A stretch of 64,000 nucleotides of DNA from Ditylenchus dipsaci (Eukaryota; Nematoda; Chromadorea; Rhabditida; Anguinidae). The stretch is taken from the NCBI GenBank assembly GCA_004194705.1, contig SADC01000318.1, forward strand, positions 186,001 through 250,000. Direction: 5' to 3'. Of this stretch, positions 1-11,145 are shown piece after piece (position 1 is the stretch's first letter; each line of letters starts with the position of its first letter). Position numbers and translations under genes: made by a program. The notes beneath the pieces are model-generated. The model worked only from the letters and a program-made list of their open reading frames with translations. It was not told the origin of the DNA and made no database searches.

Positions 1-640
1 CCATTCGTGCTAATGGATCCCGTTGGTTTAAGCAGGTTATTTGGTCGTCTTCAGATCCGTCGGTTGCTGTTGTGATTGCACAAGCCGGAAAGCAAACAAA
101 ACCCCCCCAATTCGGATCCAAACCAAACACAAAACCAACCTTTAATAGAGTTCAAGATGATTTCTCTGCTGATTTCTTGCTAAGCCCTATCCACCCAGTC
201 CAAGACGAGCTCCAGTGCCGGCGCTTTTTGGTTGTCCCTTTAGTAAAATGTTTTGGAGCGTCATTCGTCATCCAAGTGGTGTAGTACTGCCGGATCCTCT
301 CTTTTAGCGGCTTGTTCGACTCACATCCGGTGCCTGAACCGCAAAACACAACCAAGATATTAAATTAATAGACAAATACTAAATACTGACCTGTATGAGC
401 TTTGTGCATCATCCAGGGAAATCCAAATTTCTTTCTTGCAGATTTGATTGAGTTCTTGTGCCCATTCGACAGTTTCCAGCTTTGTTCCCGTATCGTTATT
501 TCGGCAGCGCTTTTTGTTGACTGGACGACCTTTATGATCATGCAGCTGGAGTTCCTCGGAATCACTCATCTGAAACCCCGAAGGAATTGGGGAAACAAAT
601 AAACAGAAAATGGCGAGACAAATAATGACGCGACAAAAAA
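1..640 (-). pseudogene. Unrecognised gene fragment, two or three possible exons
   Basis: Minus-strand reading from an ATG at 569 gives a basic, polar segment (begins MSDSEELQLHDHKGRPVNKK) that stays open to a good donor near 387 (CAG then GTCAGT). A second open segment follows an acceptor near 337 and contains KERIRQYYTTWMTND and a basic Trp-rich stretch, ending in a stop near 152. A third possible stretch (TDGSEDDQITCLNQRD) runs off the window edge below position 60. Codon phases at the first junction do not match without an indel, so this is either broken or mis-modelled. No family was recognised. Composition is less AT-rich than the flanks, which supports former coding function. It could be a host gene end or a transposon-derived piece. 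Confidence 0.3.
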
Positions 641-1278
641 TGACGCAGCAAAAAAGTTTTTATTTTTATTTTCGGTACTAAAAATTTCAAACGACAATTT
701 TGTTAAAAAAATAACTCCCCACCCTCTAATAACTCCCCACCCTTAGAGGAGGGTTGAAAAATAACTCTCCATGGGGAGTTAATAGAGTGAATACGGTAGG
801 CCTATATCTTAAGGAGAGTTCTAGGAACAAGAAGAAAGTTCGGTGTAAAAAAATTTAGAGATGCTAAAAACCTCAGGACGGTGATGCGAAAATAAGACCG
901 CGAAAGACGGCTTGGTGACTACGCTAGCCTAAGCACAATCGAAAAAAAACAACAGAGGGTACAAAGGCGAAAATGAGGTTGCTAGGGTTCAAATTTGTCG
1001 AAAAAGTATGTTTTAGTAATCGGTTTTCAAGTTGAAAACCTTCAAGGTGCGGTGCCCGGTGCCGAAATTTCAGAGATATATTGGAAGACGCGGCCTTGAA
1101 AAATACGTCTTGAGGTAGTTTGGAGGAAAATGCGGGACAGCTTTCCAGCTATAGAATCTGGTCTACTGCCCTTTGTCTTGCATGCTTTGCTCATTAAAGA
1201 AAAAGCGTGTCCACAATTTTTTTAGTAATGGTCATTTGAATTATTTTCGCTTTTTAGTTAGGCCATGCATTCGATTTC
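641..1278. repeat. Non-coding; right end of a TACCGTATT-type MITE at about 709-798
   Basis: The unit AATAACTCCCCACC repeats two to three times and ends in GAATACGGTA at 798, the terminal inverted repeat of the TA-type family seen at 12323, 44202 and elsewhere. The left terminus is missing. No gene is visible in the rest. Confidence 0.5.
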
Positions 1279-2823
1279 GTATTTTTTAAATTTGTGTTGT
1301 TTTTGGCCTAAGACTTATTTATGCAAAAAAATTACAAATGGCTGGAGTCATAAAGGCTTAGTGAAAAAGAGATACACGAAACAGTATTGAAAGTGTACAA
1401 ATTTGAAAAGCTTTACTACGGACTTGGGTGCAAAACACACAAAATAACACATTAAGATGACAAATAAGGACGAAATGAAATATATGGCCCAACAAAATAG
1501 GCGAAAAATTTCAAATTTTAAAAAAATAATTGTTGACATTGTGGGAGGGGGGCTCTGAGTGGAATAGTAAAGACAACCTACTGGACGCTACAACGTTCAG
1601 TAAGGAGACCTCTGCTGCAACTTTAAATGCCATTTCAGCACTGGGCGCAAGGTGCCCAAGGGCCGCTTGGGGACTGCTGAAAAGGCTCCGGTCCGGTCCA
1701 TTCCTTTTGGAGGGTCTTTTTAAACCTTTTTCAATTATGCACTCACCCCATCAAACCTAGGTGAGGAAGCGAAAAGGAAGGTGAACAAGGCACTGGCTAT
1801 AAACAGGCATGAGACCAAAATATTGAGGGCTAACACCAGTAGCAGAGGTAGCACCAGGCGGTCTTTTTCAACACCCAAGGAGATCTGCAAAAAATTGCTT
1901 TTTTATCAAATTTTTTTATCAGCAGTTTAGGTAGATACCAGGGTAATGAAGTCGCAAAAGGCGTGAAATAAAGCAAAACAGATGAGTAGTGAATAGGTGG
2001 AGCATATCCTTTCTTCGTGTACCATCAACCTTCCTGTCGGTCCACCCCTACCAGCTAGTGATCCAGCCGGTCCTATGCCTGGCTCATCCCCTAGACTGGA
2101 AATGTTCATGGTCCGACACACCATCAGGGGGTGCTCCAGTTCTAAAAAAGCTTGTTAAAATGCTTTAAAATTCGTATAGCTCATATAATTTTTTCACCAT
2201 ATTTTCATCAAAATTATCATAGTGACCACATTTTTAAAACTTGGCGGCGCCCCGTCTTTTTACCAGACATTTGAAGGTGTCGGTCTGTCAGCCGTCCCGT
2301 CCTAAATTTTTATCCTCCGTCCTGTCATACTGAAAAAGTTTTTGGCCAGTGATTTTTCTCAACCGAGGGCTGAAAAAATGAACAATAGAGAATATGCTTT
2401 GTATCCTCAATCAATCGGCTTGTTTTTTTCAACCCCTAAAAATTGAAAAAAATGGGCCCATTTTGAGATCTTCGGGTGCTCAGTTAAAATAGAAAAACAG
2501 AAAGGAATAGCTGGTGGTAATTAGGAAAAGACATAAAAGAGATTGCAAAATATTTTGATTTCGGGCTGAGATATGGGTCATGAGGTGGGGCGTTCATTAG
2601 ATAGGGCTGTTTATTACAGGAGGGCTGATTAATAGATGATATACGGTACCTGAGAGAAAACTAGCAAAGACGAAGAAAGAAGACAGAATTTTTACCCGGA
2701 TGCTGAAAAGGAGAACAAAAGAGAAAATACCTAAGTACTGAGCAAACGGGTGAAAAAACCAAAAAAAATATCATGAAATTTGTTTGAGTTGAGGAATAAG
2801 AAATTTTGAAGCTGCAAAGTAAG
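1279..2823 (-). repeat. Direct repeat copy A (with 9681-11145)
   Basis: About 1.5 kb is almost identical to 9681-11145 apart from single-base changes, homopolymer-length changes and about 80 extra bases at about 1431-1510. Homology ends abruptly near 2823, where a GCTGCAAAGTAA word is doubled only here. The repeat carries three exons of a membrane-protein gene and, near 2400-2648, the right half of a TACCGTATT-family MITE ending ATATACGGTA. Confidence 0.85.
1348..2141 (-). pseudogene. Duplicated exons 2-4 of a four-helix membrane protein, copy A
   Basis: Exon 2 is 2141-1939 (acceptor TTTTTTAG), exon 3 is 1884-1757, exon 4 starts at 1676. Phases 1, 0 and 2 join without error. Exon 2 has a Gly-rich linker and a hydrophobic helix (YSLLICFALFHAFCDFITL); exon 3 encodes a second helix (LVLPLLLVLALNILVSC); exon 4 starts SSPQAALGHL. 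Exon 4 as written stops at 1513-1511, but one T fewer in the seven-T run would extend it through another hydrophobic helix (FCWAIYFISSLFVILMCYF) to 1348. No first exon is seen beside this copy. Copy A keeps CAA where copy B has TAA. It may be a partial duplicate, or an alternative exon set for the promoter near 12.7 kb. Confidence 0.55.
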
Positions 2824-3281
2824 CTGCAAAGTAAGCACAAGCCTGGTTGTTGGTTGTTTGAATAAATTGAAAAACTCGGTTAACTGACACCTTAGCCTTG
2901 AATTGGATTTATTACCTCGTTTATCTGACATTCCAGTTATCTGACACCTCGTTTATATGACACCCTAAGGCCGGTCCCCTGGGGTGTCAGATAACGAGAG
3001 TCGACTGTACTCAAAATGTTCGGCATACTCCGTAGAGTAAAAAGATACCAAATCTCCAGGCCGTATTGGACGTGTTAAGGTAGCCTTCTTAGCGGAATCA
3101 CCTTGATACCCATAAAACAGCCTAATTCAGCCTATAAAACCTTTTTACGCGTAAATTTTTAGGGCCCCATTTTGTCAATTTTCCAGGATATTTTGCGATT
3201 TTTAGGGCATATTTTGATGTTTCTGGGGTATATTTTACGCGCATATTTCTCATTTTTAAGAGCATATAAATCCGGTCCCAA
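2824..3281. repeat. Decayed pogo/Tigger-like ends; no gene
   Basis: Repeated words of the type ATCTGACACCTCGTTTATATG and an end GAGAGTCGACTGTA at about 2995-3009 resemble the terminal repeats of pogo-like MITEs such as 19851-20034. The copy is degenerate. The remainder up to 3281 shows nothing codable. Confidence 0.35.
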
Positions 3282-3692
3282 GGAGTGTTTTCAAAAATCC
3301 CACTATCACACTTGGGTCACAATAACGTCATTTATCCTTTTCTCACAAATTTTGTTTTCGTATTTCGGATATTTTGTACCGTTTTGTAGCTGAGATAATT
3401 TTCTATCGATTTACAGGTCAAATATTTCGGTGGAATTTAAATGCGACAATTTCACACCGAAATCACACTAAAAATCACACTTTGTCACCAAAAGTGTGAT
3501 TTTAAAGTCACACTTGGCGTGATTTTGTCAAAAATTATTTTTAACCGGACTGTTCGACCACTGAATCGACAGAGAAATATCTCAGCTACAAATTGGTACA
3601 AAAATATCTAAAATACGAAAACAAAACTTATGAGAAAAGGGTAGGTGAAGTTAGTGTGACCCAAAGTGTGAGGTGTGATTTTTGAAAACACT
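3282..3692. mobile_element. hAT-type foldback MITE, 411 bp
   Basis: Ends are inverted: AGTGTTTTCAAAAATC on the left and GATTTTTGAAAACACT on the right, with the arms continuing through CACACTTGGGTCAC. Flanks are GGTCCCAA (3274-3281) and GGTCCCTA (3693-3700), a one-mismatch 8-bp duplication as expected for hAT elements. The middle holds a secondary hairpin of AAAATCACACTTTGTCACC type. No coding capacity. Confidence 0.7.
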
Positions 3693-3711
3693 GGTCCCTA
3701 GTAATAGAATA

Positions 3712-4493
3712 TACCGTATTTCCTCTAATAAGTCGACATGTCGGCTTATTTTTTTGATACCTTGTAGCATGTCGGCTTATTAGAGCATGTCGACTTGTTT
3801 TACAAACCTTTTCTTACCAAGTCATCGACATTTTCAATGGATGCCACTACTGTTATAGTACCAAAACTTTCGTTTTCGTTAAGTTTTCTATTTTTCTCCC
3901 CAATTTGTGCGTAGACTTCTTTGAAATTTTCAATCATCGTGTAGAATCCTGGATCTCAGCTGTTCAACGAGATATTTTTTTTCAGTGAAAGATTTTAAAA
4001 AGTCACAGACTTAGGCATTCAACAAAAAAAAGTTGGTCGAAAGAGTTACTTCATCCGAAAACCGAGGTCTTCAGATTTTTAAAATCTTTCACAGAAGTTT
4101 GATGCCTCGTTAAAAAGCTGAGATTCAGGACTAGATGCTTATGCATCATCTAACAAAATTTTTAAAGGGGCATGCTTGTCACCGATGGGAATGCCCCTTT
4201 AGAAATAGTTGAATATTGGTACTACAGTTAAGTATTTTGGTACTAGAAATAAGTATTTTAATACTAGGTTTTAAGTAATATACATTTTCGATAACTATTC
4301 GCACAGAAATCGAATGTTATTCAAGTTTCATAACAGCGTAAAACCAGGAAACAATTAAATGACGTGAAATTCGTCGCTAAAATTATGAATTTCACCACTT
4401 TCAAACTCGAAAGATTTACAGGGTGAGAGGTGTCGGCTTATTAGAGCATGTCAGCTTCATGGAGCATGTCGACTTATTAGAGGAAATACGGTA
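3712..4493. mobile_element. TACCGTATTTCCTCTAAT-type MITE, 782 bp, word GTCGACATG
   Basis: Left end TACCGTATTTCCTCTAATAA and right end TTATTAGAGGAAATACGGTA are inverted. Next to each end sits the word GTCGACATG/CATGTCGAC, repeated two to three times. Inside, 4163-4201 is a small hairpin with AAAGGGGCATGC ends. TA flanks fit a Tc1/mariner-type target duplication. Confidence 0.75.
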
Positions 4494-4734
4494 AATACTA
4501 CTCACGAGTCGTTTAAACATGATTTAAAAAATATTATAAAATGCGCTCTTGCTTAATTTTGACCTGAAGTTCTGATTGTGGGCGGTTTTTAATTTGGCAG
4601 CTTCTATAAACTATAAGTCACCTTACCAAAAAAAGCAAAATTTACCCAAAAGTTTTCGTTTATTTATTTTTATTTATTTATTGTTTACGCAACAAGTGCG
4701 CGACGAAAACAAATACATATTTCTTTAAAAATAA

Positions 4735-5169
4735 TTACAATACAAAATCATTTAGATCACATTCTTTGAGTTTTTTCCTGAAAAGCGTTATTGTAGGAGA
4801 AGCAACAATTTCAGCTGGAAGAGCATAATAAATTTTAGGTGTCCCGAACAAAGAAAGAGTGGAATCGGAAATCTGATTTGGAAAGGGTACACTAGCTTTA
4901 TGTTTTCGGAAGTTATAGGATGACTGAAGAGACGGGATATTTAGATTAATATCAATTTTTTTCAATACTATTTTGTGATAGAAAACAAGGTCAGCTTTAA
5001 GTCGTCTTTTTTGAAGAGTTTCCATTTTGAATAATTTTAAGAGCTTTTCATAATGAGGTTTATCAGGATATTTATTCCTAAGTGATCTGAAGTATATTTG
5101 ATTAAGGGCAATTTTCTGGATCCGCTCTATTTTCTTAATATCTTTTTTTAAATAAGGATTATACACCAC
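4735..5169 (-). pseudogene. LINE ORF2 C-terminal domain
   Basis: A 144-residue stretch beginning VYNPYLKKDIKKIERIQ and ending near LPAEIVASPTITLFRKKL is the domain that follows the RT in CR1/jockey-like elements (typical pattern VWNP...IE.VQRRAT...LP..VV.A.....FK..L). The stop at 4735 is about 70 bp from the AATAAATAAA tail, as expected for a 3'-complete copy. Confidence 0.75.
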
Positions 5170-5483
5170 AGAAAAAGTTTCAATTATGGTCTTACATATG
5201 TCATGTATAGTAGTACTAGAACTTGTAATCAGTCGAGCGAACAGCCTTAAAAAGAGTGAATAGGCGAGAGTAAGCAGATTTGCATAGGTTTTCTAAGTGG
5301 GCATTCCATTTTAAGTTTGGGGTAAGAACTATGCCCAAATCTTTAATTGAATTTTTAACAGGAGCTATTTGATTGGCATTCAGATAATATATATGGTGAG
5401 GGTTCTTTTTGCCAAGGTGTAAAACTTGGCACTTTCAGGGGATATTTTTAGCTCATTTTCACAACACCATTCGAAAAATTCTT

Positions 5484-6531
5484 CTATGAAAACTTGCAGG
5501 TTTTTGGATAAGTCTCTCTGTCGAAGCTAACATAAGCTTTCAAATCGTCGGCATATAACTTTAGCTGCACTCCTGAGACTTGACAAGACGATGAGAACTC
5601 AGAAAAGTAGAAAATAAAAAGAAGAGGGCCCAATACAGATCCTTGAGGAACACACTTGTTTGGAGGGTTGGTTGAGAAAACGAATCTTGAATTTTTACCA
5701 TAAAGTACCTTGAAACAAGAAAATTTCTGATCCATTTCAACAATGCTCCATATACACCAGCTTTTTGCAATTTTCTGAGAAGAATAGAGTGTGAGATTGT
5801 GTCAAAGGCTTTTGAAATGTCAAAATAACAAACGTCAGTACACTTATTTTCTTCTATTGATTTTGACCAATCGTCAAACACCTCAATCATTTGTGAGTTA
5901 ACAGACCTCTTATTTAAAAAACCGTGTTGGAATTTTGGGATTAAATTGCGAGATAAGAGGAATGCTAATAATTTTTCATGAACGATTTTCTCCAAAATTT
6001 TAGATAATGAACATGTCAGACTTATAGGACGGTAGCTTGAGGGATCGTGTTTATCTCCTTTTTTGAAAATAGGGTGAACATAGGACATCTTCCAAATATC
6101 TGGAATAGTACCACTCATCATAGAGTACCTAAAGATCTCCGTGATGGGTCTCGTTAGAAATTTAGCGCTATTTTTGAGAAAGATGTAAGGTATTCCATCA
6201 GGCGATGTATTAACTTTACTTGGTAGAGAAATTAGGTGTTTGTAAACCATGTCAACAGTTATGTCGATATAACCAATACCTTTGTTGGAAAAAGAACTGT
6301 TGATGAATGTATCAGTGGGAGGGAGAAAAACTGAGGCAAAATATTCAGAGAAAGCCTGGACTTTTCTTCTGGAATGAAGATGTGCTTATTGTCTATTACA
6401 AGTGAAGGAATGGAACAATTTTTTGACTTTATTTGGTTTGATACGTAACTGAAAATCTCTTTCGAAGTCTTATTTGTTAAAAGCCTTTTTTCTCGATTTT
6501 TAAAATATTTTAAAAGTTCTTTGTTAGACAA
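5484..6531 (-). pseudogene. LINE reverse transcriptase, split over three frames
   Basis: 6531-6259 is the linker before the RT (KSKNCSIPSLV). 6250-5561 carries SPDGIPYIFLK, WKMSYVHPIFKKGD, SSYRPISLTCSLSKILEK, QHGFLNKRS and YFDISKAFDTISH. A frameshift near 5700 moves to the next frame, which holds CVPQGSVLGPLLF and the catalytic YADDLK. Motif order is that of non-LTR retrotransposon RTs of the CR1/jockey group. Frame breaks mean no functional enzyme is encoded here. Confidence 0.85.
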
Positions 6532-6769
6532 TAGCTAGTTTGTTCAAATTTTTCCAAAACCAGTGGTTGATTTATGTCTCTCCATAACTTTCTCTATATT
6601 TCATTATTGATACAATATGTTTTGGTAACTGAGCAGGAGCAATGGTTCTTGAGGAACAAAAGCATAAATAGCCTTTTTGACTCATTTTGAAATGCCTGGT
6701 AGAGACCATTGATGGTTGGTTGTGAATAATAAAAGCGTTCTCTTCAATCCACATTGGAAAGATGAGTGT

Positions 6770-7360
6770 TTATTTTCGGCAGGCAGCATTCTTTAAACGA
6801 AAGCACCTTGAATTGTTTTTGTCGGTGATGCTCAAAATAAGCTTGAAAACTGATTTTTGAATGATCAGAACTAGAAAAGGGCGATAAGACTTGGATTCTA
6901 GAAATAATAGAAGGATTATCGGTGAGTAAAGGTCCAAGATATTTTCACCTCTTGTCTTTTTCGAGATAAGCTGAACCAGGCCAACTTCTTTGGAAAACTC
7001 ATAAAAATAATTTTCACACTTGTTCATAGGTGACTTTGGTAGAGACGGATTCCAGGTTATATGAGGAAAATTAAAATCGCCCACGAAAATTTTTGGATAT
7101 GAAACAGTCATTAGCTCAGACATAACTTTTGAAAACTCTTCGACGACTTTTAAATTTACAGAAGGAGGAATATAGACGTTAATAAGCCTTATTGCATTAT
7201 TAAGCTGGGGAGAGAAAATATGCGACTGACACAAGATATCAAGTGGAGGAACAGTGCTAGTTTTTACAAGAGTTGAGTGATATGCTGAAGAAATTATAGT
7301 AGCATACACCACCACCCTTACCATTAGAATGAACATAGTTGAAAACAACATAGTTAGCAT
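6770..7360 (-). pseudogene. LINE apurinic-like endonuclease domain
   Basis: The segment contains INVYIPPSVN, FVGDFNFPHITW and CENYFYEFSKEVGLVQLI. GDFN is the conserved catalytic Asp/Asn motif of APE-type LINE endonucleases, which nick target DNA for target-primed reverse transcription. The N-terminal part (SSNVRSLLPK-type motifs) and the C-terminal SDH motif are not clear, and the frame is lost at both ends, so only part of the domain remains. Confidence 0.65.
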
Positions 7361-7661
7361 TAGGATTAGGAAGAAGAGAGATCAGGAAACTTTTTTGGTA
7401 AGCCAAGTTTCACTTAGACATAGAACCGAAAAGCTATATTGATTTAAGAGAAAATGAAAATCATTAAGTTTAATTGCAATTGAGCGAGAATTAAAAGTAA
7501 TAAAAGATAAACCGTGATTTCCTTGTGACCAATTTAGTTTCCCTGCTTAGCCTGGTTGACCGGCACAATTTTTCCATCAAAGATCTTCATTTTTCTTCCA
7601 TCTTTGTTGAGTAGTCGACATTCTTGACGCGATTCGAATTCTGCCTTCCTTTGTTCTGGAG

Positions 7662-8199
7662 TCAGCGAAGGACGGAAATATAGGCCATGATATTGTTGCT
7701 GGTCACGGAGAACTTTTTGTCCTCGAATTGTAGCATGTGCAAATACAGAAGCAGGAAAACTAACTTCAGCAGTCTGGACTTAGATGGGTCATATTTTCCA
7801 AGACGGTAGACACGGGGCAATGCTTCAACACCAATTTCTCCCATGATCTCGGCAATAGTTTTCAGAGTCAGCCTTAAAACGAGCAATAGCACTATCATCT
7901 TTGAATTCCGGCAATCCACTGACAACAACAGATCGGCGGCGCTCAATTTCTTCAGATGACAAAGTATTATTGTCCACTTGGTGGCTGTGTCCATAGAGTT
8001 GCTGGTTAATAGAATCAAGCTGCTTAGTGATGGTGTTGAGAATGGATTGTTGTTGTAGAATAATAGTTGTCAAGGTGTTGAGAAGAACATTGTTAGGGTC
8101 AATGGAATTTTGGAGGTTAGAAATAAGGGAATCAATTTGGGTTAAATCGTGGGGTGGAGGATCAGTAGCATTAGTTTTGGGGTGAGCTCCATATTTCAC
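7662..8199 (-). pseudogene. LINE ORF1-like protein, frameshifted
   Basis: The first frame starts near 8199 (MKYGAHPKTNATDPPPH), passes through a Gln/Leu/Ile-rich heptad-like stretch (residues 35-80, probable coiled coil), then IERRRSVVVSGLPEF, the start of the RRM-like domain typical of CR1/jockey ORF1 proteins. The frame breaks near 7830 and homology continues in another frame with IAEIMGEIGVEALPRVYRLG. ORF1 proteins bind the element's RNA and escort it. The similar domain at 36525-37171 supports the call. Confidence 0.6.
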
Positions 8200-8330
8200 T
8201 GGAGGCTTAATCAGTCTCCCAGACTTTGTTTGGAAAAAATTTCAAAGATTGATCTTTGCTCATTTAGAAAGGAAGAAATATTTTAATAGGAGGAAAATGA
8301 ATAGGCAGCCTCACCCTCTCCGGTGAGAAG

Positions 8331-9030
8331 AAAAGAAATGATCGTCGTTCTGTAGTTTTGCTTGATCCAACACTAAATTTTGTTTTTGTCCAAATTAAAT
8401 TTTTTTGCCTCTGACTATAACAGAAATCATTTGTTGAGCATAGTGGTGAACAACTTATAAAATATTTTTTTCAATCTACAAACACATTTGTACATCCAGT
8501 AAAATAGGTGGTTTTATTGACTAGAACTGGAAAGCAAGCATTGAATCATCATCATCATTTCGAAGCAACGAACTTTGCGGCATCTGTCTTACATCAGCAC
8601 AAAATTGGTAGTACCAGTAGAGACGGCGAGCACACACGAATTCATAAAGTCGGAAGCAAGTTTGCACCAGCACGAAGAAGAAAAAGTACTGAAATAAAGT
8701 GGAATTGTTATTTTTAAAGTTAATTTTAGAATAAAATTCAGTCTATTTTTTGAGTCGACTGGTTGAAAAATCCTTTTTTCCGGTTACAGTCTTTTAGCTT
8801 TCACTCGCTGAAATGGCCTGATCCTAGTTTTTGCCCTGTGCCTCCTGTTGTTATTTTTGGATTTGCTTAAGCCAGCGTATGTAAGGACGAGCTGAAACAT
8901 GTTTGCTTAACTAAAAAATAGGCATGTTTGAGCCAGTTCTCAGATCGCAGCGACAGCGGACGTCGTTCGCTGTCCCATTTTTTTACATCACTGTCCTAAT
9001 TATTTTATACCATTTTTAAAGAACTTTTCT
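8331..9030. other. No gene seen
   Basis: About 700 bp without a convincing coding segment. A 69-residue open stretch at 8508-8717 is His/Arg-rich, has no splice context and no recognisable family. No strong inverted repeat noted. Confidence 0.4.
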
Positions 9031-9036
9031 TAAATA

Positions 9037-9670
9037 CAGCTTTATCTTACTTTTGGGTGATTGTTATTTTTAAAAACATACTAATTGATTTAAGAGTGGT
9101 CGACAAAGACACTGTGCTAAAAATTCATGAAAATGTCCAGGATATAAAAGTCCATGAAAAAGTCCAGCGTCTTTGTCGACCATTCTTAGATCAATTAATA
9201 TATTTAAAAAAGTGAACGGTCACCCAGAAATAAGATACCGTATTCACTTTATTAACTCCCCACCGTCCGATAACTCACCACCCTCTAATAACTCCCCACC
9301 CCTGAGCATCGTTAAAAAATAACTCCCCACCCTATAACTCCCCACCCCTGTAATAATCTTCCATGCTCAATTCCTTGGGGTCCCATCTCATTTGATCCCA
9401 CCTCATTTGATCCCAACTCATTTGATCCCAACTCATTTGATCACAACTCATTTGATCCCACCTCATTTGATCCAACTCATTTGATCACAACTCATTTGAT
9501 CACAACTCAATGAGTGGGACAGCTTTATCTTACAGCTTTATCTTACAGCTTATATATACAGCCACAGTGTCAGCCACAGTGTCTTACAGCCACAGTGTCT
9601 TTGTCGACCACTCTTAAATCAATTAGTATGTTTTTAAAAATAACAATCACCCAAAAGTAAGATAAAGCTG
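9037..9670. mobile_element. TA-flanked inverted-repeat element with tandem array
   Basis: Left arm CAGCTTTATCTTACTTTTGG and right arm CCAAAAGTAAGATAAAGCTG are inverted over about 80 bp, and each is flanked by TA. A third, diverged copy of the arm lies at 9165-9235. A TACCGTATT-type end starts at 9236. 9386-9513 is a tandem array of a 14-15 bp unit, CTCATTTGATCCCAA with variants, about nine copies. Confidence 0.7.
9386..9513. repeat. Tandem array of CTCATTTGATCCCAA
   Basis: About nine units of 14-15 bp with alternations CCCA/CACA and AACTC/ACCTC, ending in CTCAATGAGTGGGAC. It sits in the interior of the TA-flanked element. Confidence 0.85.
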
Positions 9671-9680
9671 TATTTTTTTT

Positions 9681-11145
9681 AAATTTGTGTTGTTTTTGGC
9701 CTAAGACTTATTTATGCAAAAAAATTACAAAATGGCTGGAGTCATAAAGGCTTAGTGAAAAAGAGATACACGAAACAGTATTGAAAGTGTACAAATTTGA
9801 AAAGCTTTACTACGGACTTGGGTGAGTGGTTATTCAAATTTTAAAAAATAATTGTTGGCATTGTGGGAGGGGGGCTCTGAGTGGAATAGTAAAGACAACC
9901 TACTGGACGCTACAACGTTCAGTAAGGGGACCTCTGCTGCAACTTTAAATGCCATTTCAGCACTGGGCGCAAGGTGCCCAAGGGCCGCTTAGGGACTGCT
10001 GAAAAGGCTCCGGTCCGGTCCATTCCTTTTGGAGGGTCTTTTTAAACCTTTTTCAATTATGCACTCACCCATCAAACCTAGGTGAGGAAGCGAAAAGGAA
10101 GGTGAACAAGGCACTGGCTATAAACAGGCATGAGACCAAAATATTGAGGGCTAACACCAGTAGCAGAGGTAGCACCAGGCGGTCTTTTTCAACACCCAAG
10201 GAGATCTGCAAAAAATTGCTTTTTTATCAAATTTTTTTATCAGCAGTTTAGGTAGATACCAGGGTAATGAAGTCGCAAAAGGCGTGAAATAAAGCAAAAC
10301 AGATGAGTAGTGAATAGGTGGAGCATATCCTTTCTTCGTGTACCATCAACCTTCCTGTCGGTCCACCCCTACCAGCTAGTGATCCAGCCGGTCCTATGCC
10401 TGGCTCATCCCCTAGACTGGAAATGTTCATGGTCCGACACACCATCAGGGGGTGCTCCAGTTCTAAAAAAGCTTGTTAAAATGCTTTAAAATTCGTATAG
10501 CTCATATAATTTTTTCACCATATTTTCATCAAAATTATCATAGTGACCACATTTTTTAAAACTTGGCGGCGCCCCGTCTTTTTACCAGACATTTGAAGGT
10601 GTCGGTCTGTCAGCCGTCCCGTCCTAAATTTTTATCCTCCGTCCTGTCATACTGAAAAAGTTTTTGGCCAGTGATTTTTCTCAACCGAGGGCTGAAAAAA
10701 TGAACAATAGAGAATATGCTTTGTATCCTCGATCAATCGGCTTGTTTTTTTCAACCCTAAAAATTGAAAAAAATGGGCCCATTTTGAGATCTTCGGGTGC
10801 TCAGTTAAAATAGAAAAACAGAAAGGAATAGCTGGTGGTAATTAGGAAAAGACATAAAAGAGATTTGCAAAATATTTTGATTTCGGGCTGAGATATGGGT
10901 CATGAGGTGGGCCGTTCATTAGATAGGGCTGTTTATTACAGGAGGGCTGATTAATAGATGATATACGGTACCTGAGAGAAAACTAGCAAAGACGAAGAAA
11001 GAAGACAGAATTTTTACCCGGATGCTGAAAAGGAGAACAAAAGAGAAAATACCTAAGTACTGAGCAAACGGGTGAAAAAACCAAAAAAAATATCATGAAA
11101 TTTGTTTGAGTTGAGGAATAAGAAATTTTGAAGCTGCAAAGTAAG
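9681..11145 (-). repeat. Direct repeat copy B (with 1279-2823)
   Basis: Near-identical to copy A, same orientation, 8.3-8.4 kb apart. It lacks about 80 bases around 9830. The left boundary directly follows the right end of the TA-flanked element; the right boundary is GCTGCAAAGTAA at about 11145. Confidence 0.85.

Larger units (their letters stand above)
4661..8330 (-). mobile_element. CR1/jockey-like LINE, decayed, about 3.7 kb
   Basis: Minus-strand order is ORF1, endonuclease, reverse transcriptase, C-terminal domain, then a 3' tail rich in AATAAATAAATAAAAAT just after TTGCGTAAAC. The same 3' terminus occurs at 36185. Several frameshifts separate the pieces, so the copy cannot be autonomous. 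The 5' boundary is uncertain; a region near 8290-8330 resembles the 5' side of the 36-37 kb copy. Confidence 0.85.

Noticed and set aside
1927..2124. Identical 65-residue open frames at 1927-2124 and 10248-10445 as a stand-alone small protein
   Set aside because: Splice sites and matching phases show it to be exon 2 of a longer gene.
9386..9513. CRISPR-like array
   Set aside because: Units are contiguous 14-15 bp tandem repeats without spacers in a eukaryotic transposon.
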